Source: Hyphomonas oceanitis SCH89
GTDB lineage: Bacteria > Pseudomonadota > Alphaproteobacteria > Caulobacterales > Hyphomonadaceae
Assembly (NCBI RefSeq): GCF_000685295.1
Contig: NZ_ARYL01000004.1
Coordinates: 62,001-126,000, forward strand
Reading direction: 5' to 3'
DNA: 64,000 nucleotides
The number at the start of each line of letters is the position of its first letter. Within the stretch, counting starts at the first letter, position 1. The position numbers were made by a program, and so were the translations under genes. The notes beneath the pieces were generated by a model. That model had not been told where the DNA came from. It did no database searches and saw only the letters and a program-made list of their open reading frames with translations. Positions 54,660 to 63,610 of the stretch are shown piece by piece.

Positions 54660-56447
54660 ATGATCTCCGCACTTGAACATCTTCGGCAGATTTTCGATGC
54701 CCTGCCCTATCCGGTCTTCGCCAAGAACGGGAAGCATCAATGGATCTATGGCAACGCCGCGTTCGAGCAACTTATCGGCACCGATGACTATATCGGGAAG
54801 GATGATTCTGCCTATTTCCCGATGGAGCAAGTCAAGGTGTTCCGCACCCAGGACCGCCGCGTATTCGGCGGCGAGGAAAGCCTCAATGAGGAAGAGATCG
54901 GTGAGGGCCTTTTTGCACTGACCCGCAAGATACCGCTGACCTTGCCCGACGGGTCGCTCGGCCTGGTCGCCATCATTCTCGCCACACTCAAATCTGATGC
55001 AGCGACGACGGACCGGGCGTGGATATCCGAAGCCTTGCGCCGGGAACCGGCAGAACAGAAACAGCATCTGGAAACCTCCTGGTCCGAACGGCATGAGGAG
55101 CTGCAACAGCGCCTGACCGCAGTTGAAAGCATGCATTCCAGTACGCTGCAGATTGCGCGGACGGACGCGACGACCGGTCTCATGAACCGTCTGGGCTTTG
55201 ATGCCGAGATCGAAAAAGCCATCCTTGCGTCCAAGGAAAGCGGCAAGCCCTTCGGCGTCGCGTTCATCGATGTTGACCGGTTCAAGCAGATCAATGACCG
55301 GTTTGGCCATGCGTCCGGCGACAAGGTGCTGACCGTCGTCGGCAGGCGGCTCAATGAGCTATCTGACGTATTCGCCGTGGCCCGCTGGGGCGGTGACGAA
55401 TTCGCCCTGCTGACAGAACTGCCGAATATCGGCCTGGAAGCCCTGAGCCAGGGATTCGAAGAGGCGCGCCAATATGCCTTCCGTCCGGTCAAGGATGGTA
55501 ATCGCAGGATCAGCATTTCCGGGTCCGCCGGTATGGCCGTCTATCCCGATGATGCGACCGACGCTGAAGAGCTGATGCGCTATGCCGATATTGCCCTGAT
55601 CCGGGCCAAGCAGTCTGGACGCGGACGCGTTCTGATTTTCGATCACAAACTCAATGATGCCGAAAAGCGCCGTACACGGATAATGAGGGACCTGCCCGAG
55701 GCCATCGCCAATGGCGAAATAGTGCCCTATTACCAGCCTATCATCTGTACGAGCAAACGCACTGTTCGCGGTGTCGAAGCACTGGCGCGCTGGACGCACA
55801 AGGAGTTGGGGCCGATCGATCCGGCAGAGCTGTTTGAACTCGCCCACATGGCCGCAATGGCGAGTGACGTCGACAAGCATCTGCGCACCATGGCCCTGGA
55901 GCAGGTAAAGCCGTGGCTGGACAATGGCCTGATCAACTACCTTTCACTGAACATTTCACCGCAGGACATCGTCTGTGAGGATTTCGCAGAGAAGTTTCTG
56001 GGCAGGCTGAAGGCGATGGAGATCAGTCCGCAAAGTATCTGCGTTGAGATCCTGGAATCAGCCATTGTCAGCGATCTTGGTCTGGCGCACGCCAACCTCG
56101 AGCAACTGAGTGCTGCAGGCGTGAAGATTGCGCTGGATGATTACGGCACAGGGTTTTCAAACCTGCGAGCCTTGCTGGACCTGCCGCTGGACAAGCTGAA
56201 GCTGGACCAGTCGCTGGTGCGCGCACTCGGCACGAACAACAAGGTGGGCAACCTGCTGATCTCGATCATGGAGCTGGCCAAGGCGCTGGATGTGCGGGTG
56301 GTGGCCGAGGGAATAGAGACCCGGCTGCAGTCCAGCTTCATCACCTCCATCGGCTGTGACCTGATGCAGGGATACCTGTTTTCCCCGCCCCTGCCCTATG
56401 CGCAAATGAACGAATGGCTGGGCGAGTATCGCGAGAAAGTGGCCTGA
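54660..56447 (+). CDS. PAS-GGDEF-EAL bifunctional cyclic-di-GMP protein
   Basis: A 595-residue cytosolic signalling protein. N-terminal PAS (LRQIFDALPYPVFAKNGKHQ), a short coiled linker, GGDEF domain with an intact active site RWGGDEFAL plus TDATTGLMNRLGFDAEIE, and an EAL domain with GVEALARW, the metal-binding ILESAIV, LDDYGTGFSNLRALLDLPLD and AEGIET. Both domains look catalytically competent, so it may make and degrade c-di-GMP depending on the PAS signal. Neither candidate start (54609, 54660) has a strong ribosome site; 54660 gives the cleaner PAS boundary. Confidence 0.9.
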   Translation: MISALEHLRQIFDALPYPVFAKNGKHQWIYGNAAFEQLIGTDDYIGKDDSAYFPMEQVKVFRTQDRRVFGGEESLNEEEIGEGLFALTRKIPLTLPDGSLGLVAIILATLKSDAATTDRAWISEALRREPAEQKQHLETSWSERHEELQQRLTAVESMHSSTLQIARTDATTGLMNRLGFDAEIEKAILASKESGKPFGVAFIDVDRFKQINDRFGHASGDKVLTVVGRRLNELSDVFAVARWGGDEFALLTELPNIGLEALSQGFEEARQYAFRPVKDGNRRISISGSAGMAVYPDDATDAEELMRYADIALIRAKQSGRGRVLIFDHKLNDAEKRRTRIMRDLPEAIANGEIVPYYQPIICTSKRTVRGVEALARWTHKELGPIDPAELFELAHMAAMASDVDKHLRTMALEQVKPWLDNGLINYLSLNISPQDIVCEDFAEKFLGRLKAMEISPQSICVEILESAIVSDLGLAHANLEQLSAAGVKIALDDYGTGFSNLRALLDLPLDKLKLDQSLVRALGTNNKVGNLLISIMELAKALDVRVVAEGIETRLQSSFITSIGCDLMQGYLFSPPLPYAQMNEWLGEYREKVA

Positions 56448-56458
56448 GACCTGTCGCG

Positions 56459-56809
56459 CTAGTGAGCGTGGCGGGATGACGGCGACAGGTGGGCTGGCAG
56501 CACGGGGCGCGGCTGGCCAGGCGCGGTCGCATTCACCGGCATGACGGCCTGAGAGGCAGTCAGCGGCACGTCTTCCCAATCGCTTGTCTCCAGCCCCGAT
56601 TCGAGACGACGCTCGGCACGCATGGCGCGGCGGAAGACGAAGGCTGTGAGCACGACGAGGCCGACGACCGAGATGGCCAGGGCAATGTTGACGAAGGTCT
56701 GCGGGACGTGGAGTTCGGCGAGGAGTGTCCAGACGGCGGTCAGGTCGACAATGGTCGTGATCTCCATGATGAGGAGCGTCATGACCAGGGCTTTCAGGAA
56801 GCGGCCCAT
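56459..56809 (-). CDS. Small two-helix membrane protein
   Basis: About 116 residues. Two membrane helices (LKALVMTLLIMEITTIVDLT, FVNIALAISVVGLVVLTAFV) are followed by a basic segment and a Pro/Ser-rich tail. Start codons at 56809 and 56839 are both possible; neither has a good ribosome site. I recognise no family, but the arrangement beside terC on the same strand suggests it may be co-transcribed. Confidence 0.6.
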   Translation of the reverse strand: MGRFLKALVMTLLIMEITTIVDLTAVWTLLAELHVPQTFVNIALAISVVGLVVLTAFVFRRAMRAERRLESGLETSDWEDVPLTASQAVMPVNATAPGQPRPVLPAHLSPSSRHAH

Positions 56810-56903
56810 GAGATGTGTTGTCCATGAAAACACCAGCATGCGCTGGCACAGGTTCTATTATCTGCCTGTCCCGACCGGCCCGCAAGATGGATTTATCAGG
56901 TCG

Positions 56904-57596
56904 CTAGTGTGTCGCCGCGCAGGCGGCCGGGACATGGGCGCCGAGCATGGGCAGGCCCTCGGTGCAAAGTTCCAGACCGCCCTGCCACATCATGTGCAAT
57001 GCCACATAGAGGATCACGGCAAGTCCGACAAAGGCGATCCAGCGATGCTTGCCAAGGATGCGCGCGATCAGCGATGAGGCGAGGCCCATCAACAGGATGG
57101 ACAGCGTGAGGCCGAAGACCAGCACCCAAGGATGTTCGCGCGCGGCGCCGGCGACGCCGAGGACATTGTCGAGCGACATGGAGACGTCGGCGAGGATGAT
57201 CTGCACAACGGCGGCGCGCAGGGACTTGGCAGGTTTTTGCCCGGCAATCGTGCCGTCACCATCAAGGTCTTCCGCCGCAAGGGCTTCAGCCGTGTTGTGC
57301 GCAGCGTGTTCCTGAAGCTCGCGCCACATCTTCCACGCGACCCAGAGCAGCAGGACGCCGCCGGCAAAGAGCAGGCCGACAATCAGGAGGAGCTGGGCTG
57401 CAACGAGCGCAAAGGCGATGCGCAGCACCGTGGCGGCGATGACGCCAATGAGAATGGCCTTGGCGCGCTGCTGCTTTGGCAGGCCGGCGGCGGCCATGCC
57501 AATTACCACGGCATTGTCGCCCGCCAGGACGAGGTCAATTGCGATAACGGCGAAGAACGCCTGAATGAGTTCCGGCGTCAGGAAATCTGGCGTCAT
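56904..57596 (-). CDS. TerC/YjbE-family membrane protein with EF-hand-like loop
   Basis: A 230-residue integral membrane protein, putative metal exporter. The conserved Asp motifs are AIDLVLAGDNAVVIGMA and ADVSMSLDNVLGVAG. Seven helices are predicted. In the cytosolic loop is EDLDGDGTIAGQ, which has the DxDxDG calcium-binding arrangement; this is unusual for the family. TerC relatives supply Mn2+ or handle metal during protein secretion. ATG 57596 starts directly at the first helix. Confidence 0.9.
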   Translation of the reverse strand: MTPDFLTPELIQAFFAVIAIDLVLAGDNAVVIGMAAAGLPKQQRAKAILIGVIAATVLRIAFALVAAQLLLIVGLLFAGGVLLLWVAWKMWRELQEHAAHNTAEALAAEDLDGDGTIAGQKPAKSLRAAVVQIILADVSMSLDNVLGVAGAAREHPWVLVFGLTLSILLMGLASSLIARILGKHRWIAFVGLAVILYVALHMMWQGGLELCTEGLPMLGAHVPAACAATH

Positions 57597-57709
57597 GGCG
57601 GGAAGGCTTTCCTTGCCGGTTAACCTGGAAATGCTGTCGGCTTCGTTACTCAGATGGGGGTGATCGGTTCAGGCGGCAATGCCATACCTGTTGAAACGGG
57701 TCTCCGCTT

Positions 57710-58174
57710 CTAGGAGCGCGCTGTGCTTGTTGTGATTTCGGCCGTCGTCGAATTGGCGATGAAGCAGAGTTCGTGCGCCTCATGGTGCAGGGCTTCAATC
57801 TGGTCGGCGGACGGGGCGAGCCCCTCATAGCTGACGACCGGGTTCAGGGTCACACGGGTGATCGCCATGCGACCGGCCGGATTCTTGCCCATCACACCGA
57901 CGGCCTGGTCTTCATAGGTGTTGACGACGAAGCCGGCATCACGCGCCTTGTGGAGATAAAACAGCATATGACAGCTGGAGATTGACGCGACAAAGGCCTC
58001 TTCGGGATCGACATTACCCGCGACTGAATACGGCAGCGGGACAATATCAGGTGATGCCGAAGCCGGCACTTTCAGGCCGCCGTCAAACTCCCACTCATGC
58101 GCGCGTGTGTGCTTGTTGGCCTTGAAGTCCCCCTCACCACGCGACCATCTGATGATGGCTGTATGTTTACCCAT
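57710..58174 (-). CDS. OsmC family peroxiredoxin-like protein
   Basis: A 154-residue OsmC-fold protein. The first redox Cys lies in FVASISSCHMLFYL and the second in HELCFIANST, the canonical pair. The N-terminal AIIRWSRGEGDFKANKHTR is typical. GGGAGACC supports ATG 58174. These enzymes reduce organic hydroperoxides. Single gene, divergent from the repair pair downstream. Confidence 0.92.
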   Translation of the reverse strand: MGKHTAIIRWSRGEGDFKANKHTRAHEWEFDGGLKVPASASPDIVPLPYSVAGNVDPEEAFVASISSCHMLFYLHKARDAGFVVNTYEDQAVGVMGKNPAGRMAITRVTLNPVVSYEGLAPSADQIEALHHEAHELCFIANSTTAEITTSTARS

Positions 58175-58310
58175 GTCAGGTCTCCCGAATGTGCACATTG
58201 CGGCTGCCGCTGTTTACCCCGCCGCGACGGCCAGGATCAAGCCGCATGAATCGGAATGCGGTTGCCGCTTCGCCGGTCTAGTCAGGCACCGGAAACTGAC
58301 AGGAGGCCCC

Positions 58311-59003
58311 ATGCGTGTCGCAGATATTTACTGGGCAGATGTTGAAGCAGCGCTGGACGCAACCGGCTTTGCCTCGCTGGGCGTGCTGCTGGAGGCCGAT
58401 GCACGAGCGGCGCTGGTCGGCGCGTTCGGTGAGAGCGCACCCTATCGCAGCCATGTGCATATGGCGCGGCACGGGTTTGGGCGGGGGGAATACAAGTATT
58501 TCCGCTATCCCCTGCCCGCCGCGATCGCGGCGCTGCGGGAGGCGCTGTATCCGGGCTGCGCGGCCATCGCCAATCGCTGGGCTGAGCGGATGCGCCCGGA
58601 CATGCACTATCCGGCCGAGCATGCCGACTTTCTGGAGACATGCCGCGCGGCGGGACAGACGCGACCGACGCCGCTGATCCTCTCCTATAAGTCCGGGGAC
58701 TATAATTGCCTGCATCAGGATCTGTATGGCGGGATCGTTTTTCCGCTCCAGATCGTTATCCTGTTGAGTGAAGAAGATGATTTTGACGGCGGTGAATTTG
58801 TGATGACCGAGCAGAGACCAAGGATGCAGTCGCGAGCGCATGTCGTGCCGCTGCGCGCGGGCGAAGCGGTGGTGTTCGCGGTGAACGAGCGGCCTGTGAA
58901 AGGCACGCGGGGCGACTATCGCGTGAAGATGCGGCACGGTGTCAGTACGCTGACGCGGGGCGCGCGGTTTGCGACGGGCATTATCTTCCATGAGGCGACC
59001 TGA
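58311..59003 (+). CDS. 2-oxoglutarate/Fe(II) oxygenase
   Basis: A 230-residue oxygenase of the prolyl-4-hydroxylase-like type. The iron site is the HxD in NCLHQDLYGG and a second His in KMRHGVSTL; the Arg for oxoglutarate is probably in TRGARFATG. The sequence ARHGFGRGEYKYFRYPLP near the N-terminus resembles the group found beside alkB or ada in alphaproteobacteria. AGGAGG lies seven bases upstream of the ATG. Its stop overlaps the alkB start, so both enzymes are co-translated. Confidence 0.88.
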   Translation: MRVADIYWADVEAALDATGFASLGVLLEADARAALVGAFGESAPYRSHVHMARHGFGRGEYKYFRYPLPAAIAALREALYPGCAAIANRWAERMRPDMHYPAEHADFLETCRAAGQTRPTPLILSYKSGDYNCLHQDLYGGIVFPLQIVILLSEEDDFDGGEFVMTEQRPRMQSRAHVVPLRAGEAVVFAVNERPVKGTRGDYRVKMRHGVSTLTRGARFATGIIFHEAT

Positions 59004-59638
59004 TGGCTGACCTGTTGAGCGATTTGAGGCCGGGCGAAGCGTGGCATGGCGAAGGCGTGCTGCACTTGCCGAGCTTTGCCGATGCGGGCGCTATATGGGC
59101 CGCGCTGCACCCTGTGCTGAAGGCGGCGCCGTTCCGGCATCTGGTGACTCCGGGGGGAAAGACCATGTCAGTGTCGATGACGAATTGCGGACGGGTTGGA
59201 TGGGTGTCTGACCGGGCGGGCTATCGGTATCAGGCGGTTGACCCGCTGAGCGAGCGGCCATGGCCGGACATGCCCGACGCCTTGCGCGATGTTGCCGTGC
59301 GGGCGGCGGCGGCGTTCGGGGCGCCGGACTTTGACCCCGATGCCTGCCTGATCAATTGCTATGATGTCGGCGCGCGGCTAACGCCGCACCAAGACCGGGA
59401 CGAGCAGGACCTTGGCCAGCCGGTTGTATCTGTGTCGCTTGGCCTGCCCGGCCGGTTCGTGATTGGCGGGACGGAGCGGGCTGGCCCGAAGCAGACTGTG
59501 CTGCTGGAGCATGGCGACGCGCTGGTGTTCGGGCGGGAGGCGCGCCTTGCCTATCATGGCGTGCTGCCGATCAAAGCAGGCGATCACCCGGTGATCGGCG
59601 CACGACGCATCAGCCTGACGTTTCGCAAGGCGGGGTGA
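59003..59638 (+). CDS. alkB: DNA oxidative demethylase AlkB
   Basis: A 211-residue AlkB. The Fe(II) site is RLTPHQDRDEQDL (HxD) with the second His in AYHGVLPI and the oxoglutarate-binding RRISLTFRKA; MSVSMTNCGRVGWVSDRAGY and the INCYDVGARL segment are hallmark substrate-binding parts. It reverses 1-methyladenine and 3-methylcytosine lesions. Coupled to the upstream oxygenase gene by an ATGA overlap. Confidence 0.95.
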   Translation: MADLLSDLRPGEAWHGEGVLHLPSFADAGAIWAALHPVLKAAPFRHLVTPGGKTMSVSMTNCGRVGWVSDRAGYRYQAVDPLSERPWPDMPDALRDVAVRAAAAFGAPDFDPDACLINCYDVGARLTPHQDRDEQDLGQPVVSVSLGLPGRFVIGGTERAGPKQTVLLEHGDALVFGREARLAYHGVLPIKAGDHPVIGARRISLTFRKAG

Positions 59639-59641
59639 GGC

Positions 59642-60193
59642 TCAGAGATTGAGCGCGGCGGTAAGGAATCTGGCGCAGGTTTCTGGCGTGCTGGCTGTCG
59701 TATCAACTTCAAGGTCGTAGTGGACGTGGGCATGCACGCGCCCGTATTGCCAGCGAACCTGGCCGATCTCGCGATCACCCCGCGCGACTTCCCGTCGCTC
59801 GCTCGCCTCAAGCGTGGCGTAGACTTTGACGAAGGTGACGTCATGGCTCGCAAGTAGAGCCTGATACTCGTCCTGCTCCTTATCGAGCATGACATCATCC
59901 ACGATGAGATTGAGCCCTTCATTCGCCATGGCAGCAATAGCGTGCCGCATGCCGCGCAGGACACGGGCCGCATAGGGACCCGTCTTGATCATGACTTCCG
60001 GGGGATCGATGCCTTCCAGTGGCAGGATCCGTAGACCCTCCGGATGATGCGCATAGCGCAGCGGCATCATCTCAAGAAAGGTGTCCATCTGCACATGCAG
60101 GAAAGGCTGCTCAGCCACGGCCTGCAGAGCACGGGCTAGCGTGGTCTTGCCTGCACTGCTGGTGCCGTTGAGAATGACGACCTTTGACCGCAT
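59642..60193 (-). CDS. Chloramphenicol-phosphotransferase-like P-loop kinase
   Basis: A 183-residue P-loop protein of the CPT/zeta-toxin-like superfamily. Walker A is LNGTSSAGKTTLARAL, with a substrate Asp in VQMDTFLEMMP and DD in IVDDVMLDKEQDE. The small-molecule substrate is unknown; chloramphenicol resistance cannot be assumed. ATG 60193 is chosen because the P-loop begins five residues later; no strong ribosome site is visible. Its stop is three bases from alkB. Confidence 0.8.
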   Translation of the reverse strand: MRSKVVILNGTSSAGKTTLARALQAVAEQPFLHVQMDTFLEMMPLRYAHHPEGLRILPLEGIDPPEVMIKTGPYAARVLRGMRHAIAAMANEGLNLIVDDVMLDKEQDEYQALLASHDVTFVKVYATLEASERREVARGDREIGQVRWQYGRVHAHVHYDLEVDTTASTPETCARFLTAALNL

Positions 60194-60324
60194 AGGGAAT
60201 ATTTCACCAGTGACTGAATGCCCTACATCTATCGGCCGCATACCCGTGCGGCAACCGCTTCCCTTCTCGACTCCTGCCGGCAGGCCGTGCACCATGGGCA
60301 CAAAGAAAAACAAGGGAGAAGACG

Positions 60325-61365
60325 ATGCAAGTTGCCGCCTATGCTGCGAAGAGCCCGGAAGCACCGGTTGAGCCACTCGAGATCACGCGCCGCGACTTGC
60401 AGCCTAATGATGTGCTGATCGACATTACCTGGTGCGGGGTGTGCCATAGCGACATCCACACGGCGCGCAATGAATGGGGCCGGACGAAGTATCCGATTGT
60501 TCCGGGACACGAGATTGTCGGAAAAGTCAGCGCGACTGGCGCAAATGTTCGCAAGCACAAGGTGGGTGATACGGTTGGTGTTGGCTGCCTGGTGGATGCC
60601 TGCCTGACGTGTGGGGCCTGTCATGATGGCGACGAGCAGTATTGCGAGAAAGGATCGACGGGCACCTATGGCGGCACCGAGCCGGTGATCGGCGGGCAGA
60701 CGCATGGCGGCTATTCGAAACAGATAGTGGTGCGCGATGAATTCGTACTGAAGGTTTCCGATAGGCTGAACCCGGCGGAAGTGGCGCCCCTGCTGTGCGC
60801 AGGCATCACCAGCTGGTCGCCGCTGAAACACTGGAACGTCAAGGCCGGTGACAAGGTGGGGGTGATCGGGCTGGGCGGCCTCGGCCATATGGGCGTGAAG
60901 TTTGCCGTGGCGATGGGCTGCGAAGTGGTGATGATCACAACGTCAGAAGAGAAAGGCACCGATGCCAAGCGTCTGGGCGCGCATGACGTCCTGGTGTCGA
61001 CGGACAGGGACGCGATGAAGGCGCAGCGGGGAAGTTTTGATTTCCTGCTGAACACCGTGCCGGTGAAGCATGACCTGAACCCCTACCTCATGCTGCTTGG
61101 ACGCAATGGCACGATGGTGATTGTCGGGGCAATCGAGCCGCTGGAGCCGATGCATGGCGGCCTGCTGCTGAGCGGACGCAAGCGCGTGGCGGGATCGGGC
61201 ATTGGCGGCATCGCGGAGACGCAGGAGATGCTGGACTTCTGCGCCGAGCATGGCGTGACCAGCGACATTGAAGTGATCGCGATGAAGGATATCAACGCCG
61301 CCTATGACCGCGTGGTCAAAGGCGACGTGAAATACCGGTTCGTGATTGATATGGCGACGCTCTAG
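60325..61365 (+). CDS. Zinc-dependent NAD(P) alcohol dehydrogenase (YahK-like)
   Basis: A 346-residue medium-chain dehydrogenase. The catalytic zinc site is GVCHSDIHTARNEWG and GHEIVGKV; the structural zinc cluster is CLTCGACHDGDEQYC; NAD(P) binding is GVIGLGGLGHMGVKFA. The subfamily resembles cinnamyl-alcohol dehydrogenase/YahK, which reduces aldehydes with NADPH. AGGGAGAAG precedes the ATG. It converges on the LpxR-type gene with a 4-base overlap. Confidence 0.92.
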   Translation: MQVAAYAAKSPEAPVEPLEITRRDLQPNDVLIDITWCGVCHSDIHTARNEWGRTKYPIVPGHEIVGKVSATGANVRKHKVGDTVGVGCLVDACLTCGACHDGDEQYCEKGSTGTYGGTEPVIGGQTHGGYSKQIVVRDEFVLKVSDRLNPAEVAPLLCAGITSWSPLKHWNVKAGDKVGVIGLGGLGHMGVKFAVAMGCEVVMITTSEEKGTDAKRLGAHDVLVSTDRDAMKAQRGSFDFLLNTVPVKHDLNPYLMLLGRNGTMVIVGAIEPLEPMHGGLLLSGRKRVAGSGIGGIAETQEMLDFCAEHGVTSDIEVIAMKDINAAYDRVVKGDVKYRFVIDMATL

Positions 61366-62375
61366 CGGGCGACGGAGATGGAGAAGGCGCCGAAACGCTG
61401 GGGCGTGACTTGCGCGTCGAATTCCTCGGTGCGGTTCACATAGGTGAAGGCGAGCTGGACGTCTCGGTAGTGGATGGCGAGGCCGGCCTGAAGATCGCCG
61501 ACATAGGTCTTGCGATCATCGACGCGGGGGCTGTCGCGGAACAGGTTGCCATCAAGGAACATGTCGCGGCCGACGGCGCGGCCAGCGACGCCGACAAAGA
61601 AGTAGCCGCCCATGGGATTCTCTTCGGTGCCGGGGATGAACTCGCCAGCGCCTGACAGGGCCGGACGGATGCGCGGCGGGCCGAAGCTGGAATCGAGGTC
61701 CCAGCCGATCCGCGCAGTCAGGCCCGAGGACGCATAGGTGCGCACGTTGCCGAGCGCACCGCCAAGGTCGAAACCCAGATCGGTTTCGACGCCGAGCGGC
61801 AAGGTTGGCCCCGGAAAGCGGTAGAGGCGCTGGGCGATGATCTCGACGCCGGGTTCATCCTTCAGCTGGCTGGTCCAGCCCTGCGCCTCCGCGACGCCGA
61901 TGATGCGGTGAAAATTGTTCTGGACGAATTCGCCGCCCGCAGAGGGGCCGACAATGCCGAGATTGACCTGCAGCGTGTCCTGCGTGTTGCCATTGGTGCC
62001 GACAATCGTGCCTGAAGCGTAGAGCCAGCCGGCATAGGGCCGGTCTGTCGGGTCTGGCACGGCCAGCGTCTTGTCCTCGGGCGTGAAGATGACGTGGCTG
62101 AGGGCAAAGCCCTGGCGCAGTTCCTGACGCTTCAGATCGAGGAAGGGAATGCGGTCGGCAACCCATTCGAGCGCCGGGAAGATTTCGTCGGCGCCGGACA
62201 CGCGCTCAATGCGCAAACCGTTGGAGTAGTTTCGGTCCGTGCCACCGCCGAACTTGTCGTTCTCGACAGTGAGCGAGACGACCGCGGGTTTCTTTACCTC
62301 CTGGGCATGAGCCAGGGGCGTAACAAAAAGGGCCGCGACAAGCGCGACCCGTGAACAGGTGTGGGTCAACATCAT
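61362..62375 (-). CDS. LpxR-type outer-membrane lipid A deacylase (DUF2219)
   Basis: A 337-residue outer-membrane beta-barrel with a signal peptide (VALVAALFVTPLAHA). The family core is SLTVENDKFGGGTDRNYSNG (Asn-Asp and Thr), FALSHVIFTPED (His), DRPYAGWLYASGTIVG, and the C-terminal strands YVGDLQAGLAIHYRDVQLAF and FGAFSISVAR. LpxR removes the 3'-acyloxyacyl group of lipid A. Two adjacent ATG codons at the start are equal candidates. Confidence 0.9.
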   Translation of the reverse strand: MMLTHTCSRVALVAALFVTPLAHAQEVKKPAVVSLTVENDKFGGGTDRNYSNGLRIERVSGADEIFPALEWVADRIPFLDLKRQELRQGFALSHVIFTPEDKTLAVPDPTDRPYAGWLYASGTIVGTNGNTQDTLQVNLGIVGPSAGGEFVQNNFHRIIGVAEAQGWTSQLKDEPGVEIIAQRLYRFPGPTLPLGVETDLGFDLGGALGNVRTYASSGLTARIGWDLDSSFGPPRIRPALSGAGEFIPGTEENPMGGYFFVGVAGRAVGRDMFLDGNLFRDSPRVDDRKTYVGDLQAGLAIHYRDVQLAFTYVNRTEEFDAQVTPQRFGAFSISVAR

Positions 62376-62392
62376 GACCGGTGAACTAGCAT

Positions 62393-63259
62393 CTATCGAC
62401 GCATCGTGAAACTTACACCTGCGAAATCTTCAGTGTTGCTGAAACTGCCATTGCGGTCTTCGTATTTCACTTCGCGGCGGATGTAGCTGAGCGAAAGCTC
62501 CCCGCCTGCCCGCTGGATCGAAACGCCTGCCTGAAGGTCGCCGACCGTGACCTGATCGGTCAGGGACATGTCGTTGAGATTTGGGGCGAAGCTGGTGTTG
62601 CCGGCATCCCAGATGAGGGCTTCGCCATCGGCGCCGGCGAAGATGTACCAGCCTTGAGGCTGGCCGTTCTTGTCGAGGATGTTCAGATCCTTACCGATCC
62701 GGACTTCACCGCCGACGCGCTGGCTGAGGAGTTCGCCATCATCCCGCACGGCGATACGCGGGGCGACGCCGACGTCAAACTTGAGGCCGGTCAGGGCGCG
62801 GGGCGCAGCGAAGGCCACTTCGGCGGCGATGTCTTTTTCGATCTGGGTTGGCGCGCCCATGCCGAGCTTGCCGCGTTCGGCTGCGATTGCCACCAGAGCG
62901 GGGCTGCCGGTCCAGGAGAGCTCCGGAAGGTCAGACGGGACGATGCCGGCGAGTGAGTCGAAACTGGCGGTCGACCCGTTATTGAATTGTGCCACCGGGG
63001 CTGGCAGCACACCGAGCACTGTGCCTGAAAAATGCGCAGGTGCGCCGTCGACGACATGAACCGACACGTCGGCAGGCTGTTCGGCTTGAATATTGTGGGT
63101 TCCAAGCGCCGAAGGCACTGCCATGCTCATGCCGAGACTTGGCGGCACGGCCGGTTCGCTCCGGACAAAATCATGCGGAGATGTAGACACACAGCCCTGG
63201 CAGGCCATGGTCATGACTGTTGATGCTATTGCGAATACCATACGCTTGACACCCTTCAT
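62393..63259 (-). CDS. Lipoprotein paralogue of the LpxR C-terminal region
   Basis: A 288-residue protein with a lipoprotein-like signal (IASTVMTMACQGCV). Its C-terminus TVGDLQAGVSIQRAGGELSL and FAGVSFTMRR parallels that of the neighbouring LpxR-type protein, so the two probably share ancestry. The LpxR catalytic Asn-Asp/Thr/His elements are not recognised, and the N-terminal half is Pro/Ala/Val-rich, so it is likely not a deacylase. GAGG precedes ATG 63259. Spacing of 17 bases suggests co-transcription. Confidence 0.75.
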   Translation of the reverse strand: MKGVKRMVFAIASTVMTMACQGCVSTSPHDFVRSEPAVPPSLGMSMAVPSALGTHNIQAEQPADVSVHVVDGAPAHFSGTVLGVLPAPVAQFNNGSTASFDSLAGIVPSDLPELSWTGSPALVAIAAERGKLGMGAPTQIEKDIAAEVAFAAPRALTGLKFDVGVAPRIAVRDDGELLSQRVGGEVRIGKDLNILDKNGQPQGWYIFAGADGEALIWDAGNTSFAPNLNDMSLTDQVTVGDLQAGVSIQRAGGELSLSYIRREVKYEDRNGSFSNTEDFAGVSFTMRR

Positions 63260-63610
63260 GGCTAATCCTCGTACGCTCACGCTTGTAGAGAATTACACCT
63301 TACCCGACTTAATGTAGCATAAAGGACACAGGATCCCCAAATGCCTTTCGCTCGTAAAAGATTAATTACGCCCTATTGAACGCCTTCCTGTAGTTACGGT
63401 TCCACAACCCGCATTTTTTTCGATTTTTCCCGCAAGAATTGGGCCGTTGGGCCCATCAATCTTGTTAATCCGTATGAATTTTTGTTCGAATTGCGGCAAC
63501 CCGGCAAGACCTTGCACGAAATTCAGCCAGGCAGACGTTCCACCTGAATGCGAAAGGCGGCCAGCCCGATTGGACTGACCGCCTTGCCATGCGTGGATTG
63601 TGAGACCGGC
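63260..63610. other. 351-bp gap upstream of the LpxR pair
   Basis: Contains the divergent-facing promoter region of the lipoprotein gene, an AT-rich stretch (63340-63440), a 34-codon open frame with a CX2C zinc-ribbon start (63474-63578) that I do not trust, and the nrdA terminator. No recognised gene. Confidence 0.6.
63554..63585 (-). terminator. Likely terminator after nrdA
   Basis: On the minus strand AAGGCGGTCAG pairs with CTGGCCGCCTT around a short loop, followed by TTTCGCATT, about 26 bases past the nrdA stop. Confidence 0.75.

Noticed and set aside
63474-63578. A 34-codon frame starting MNFCSNCGN, like a zinc ribbon
   Set aside because: Only the first CX2C fits, it has no clear ribosome site and it overlaps the nrdA terminator. 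Kept as a note only.
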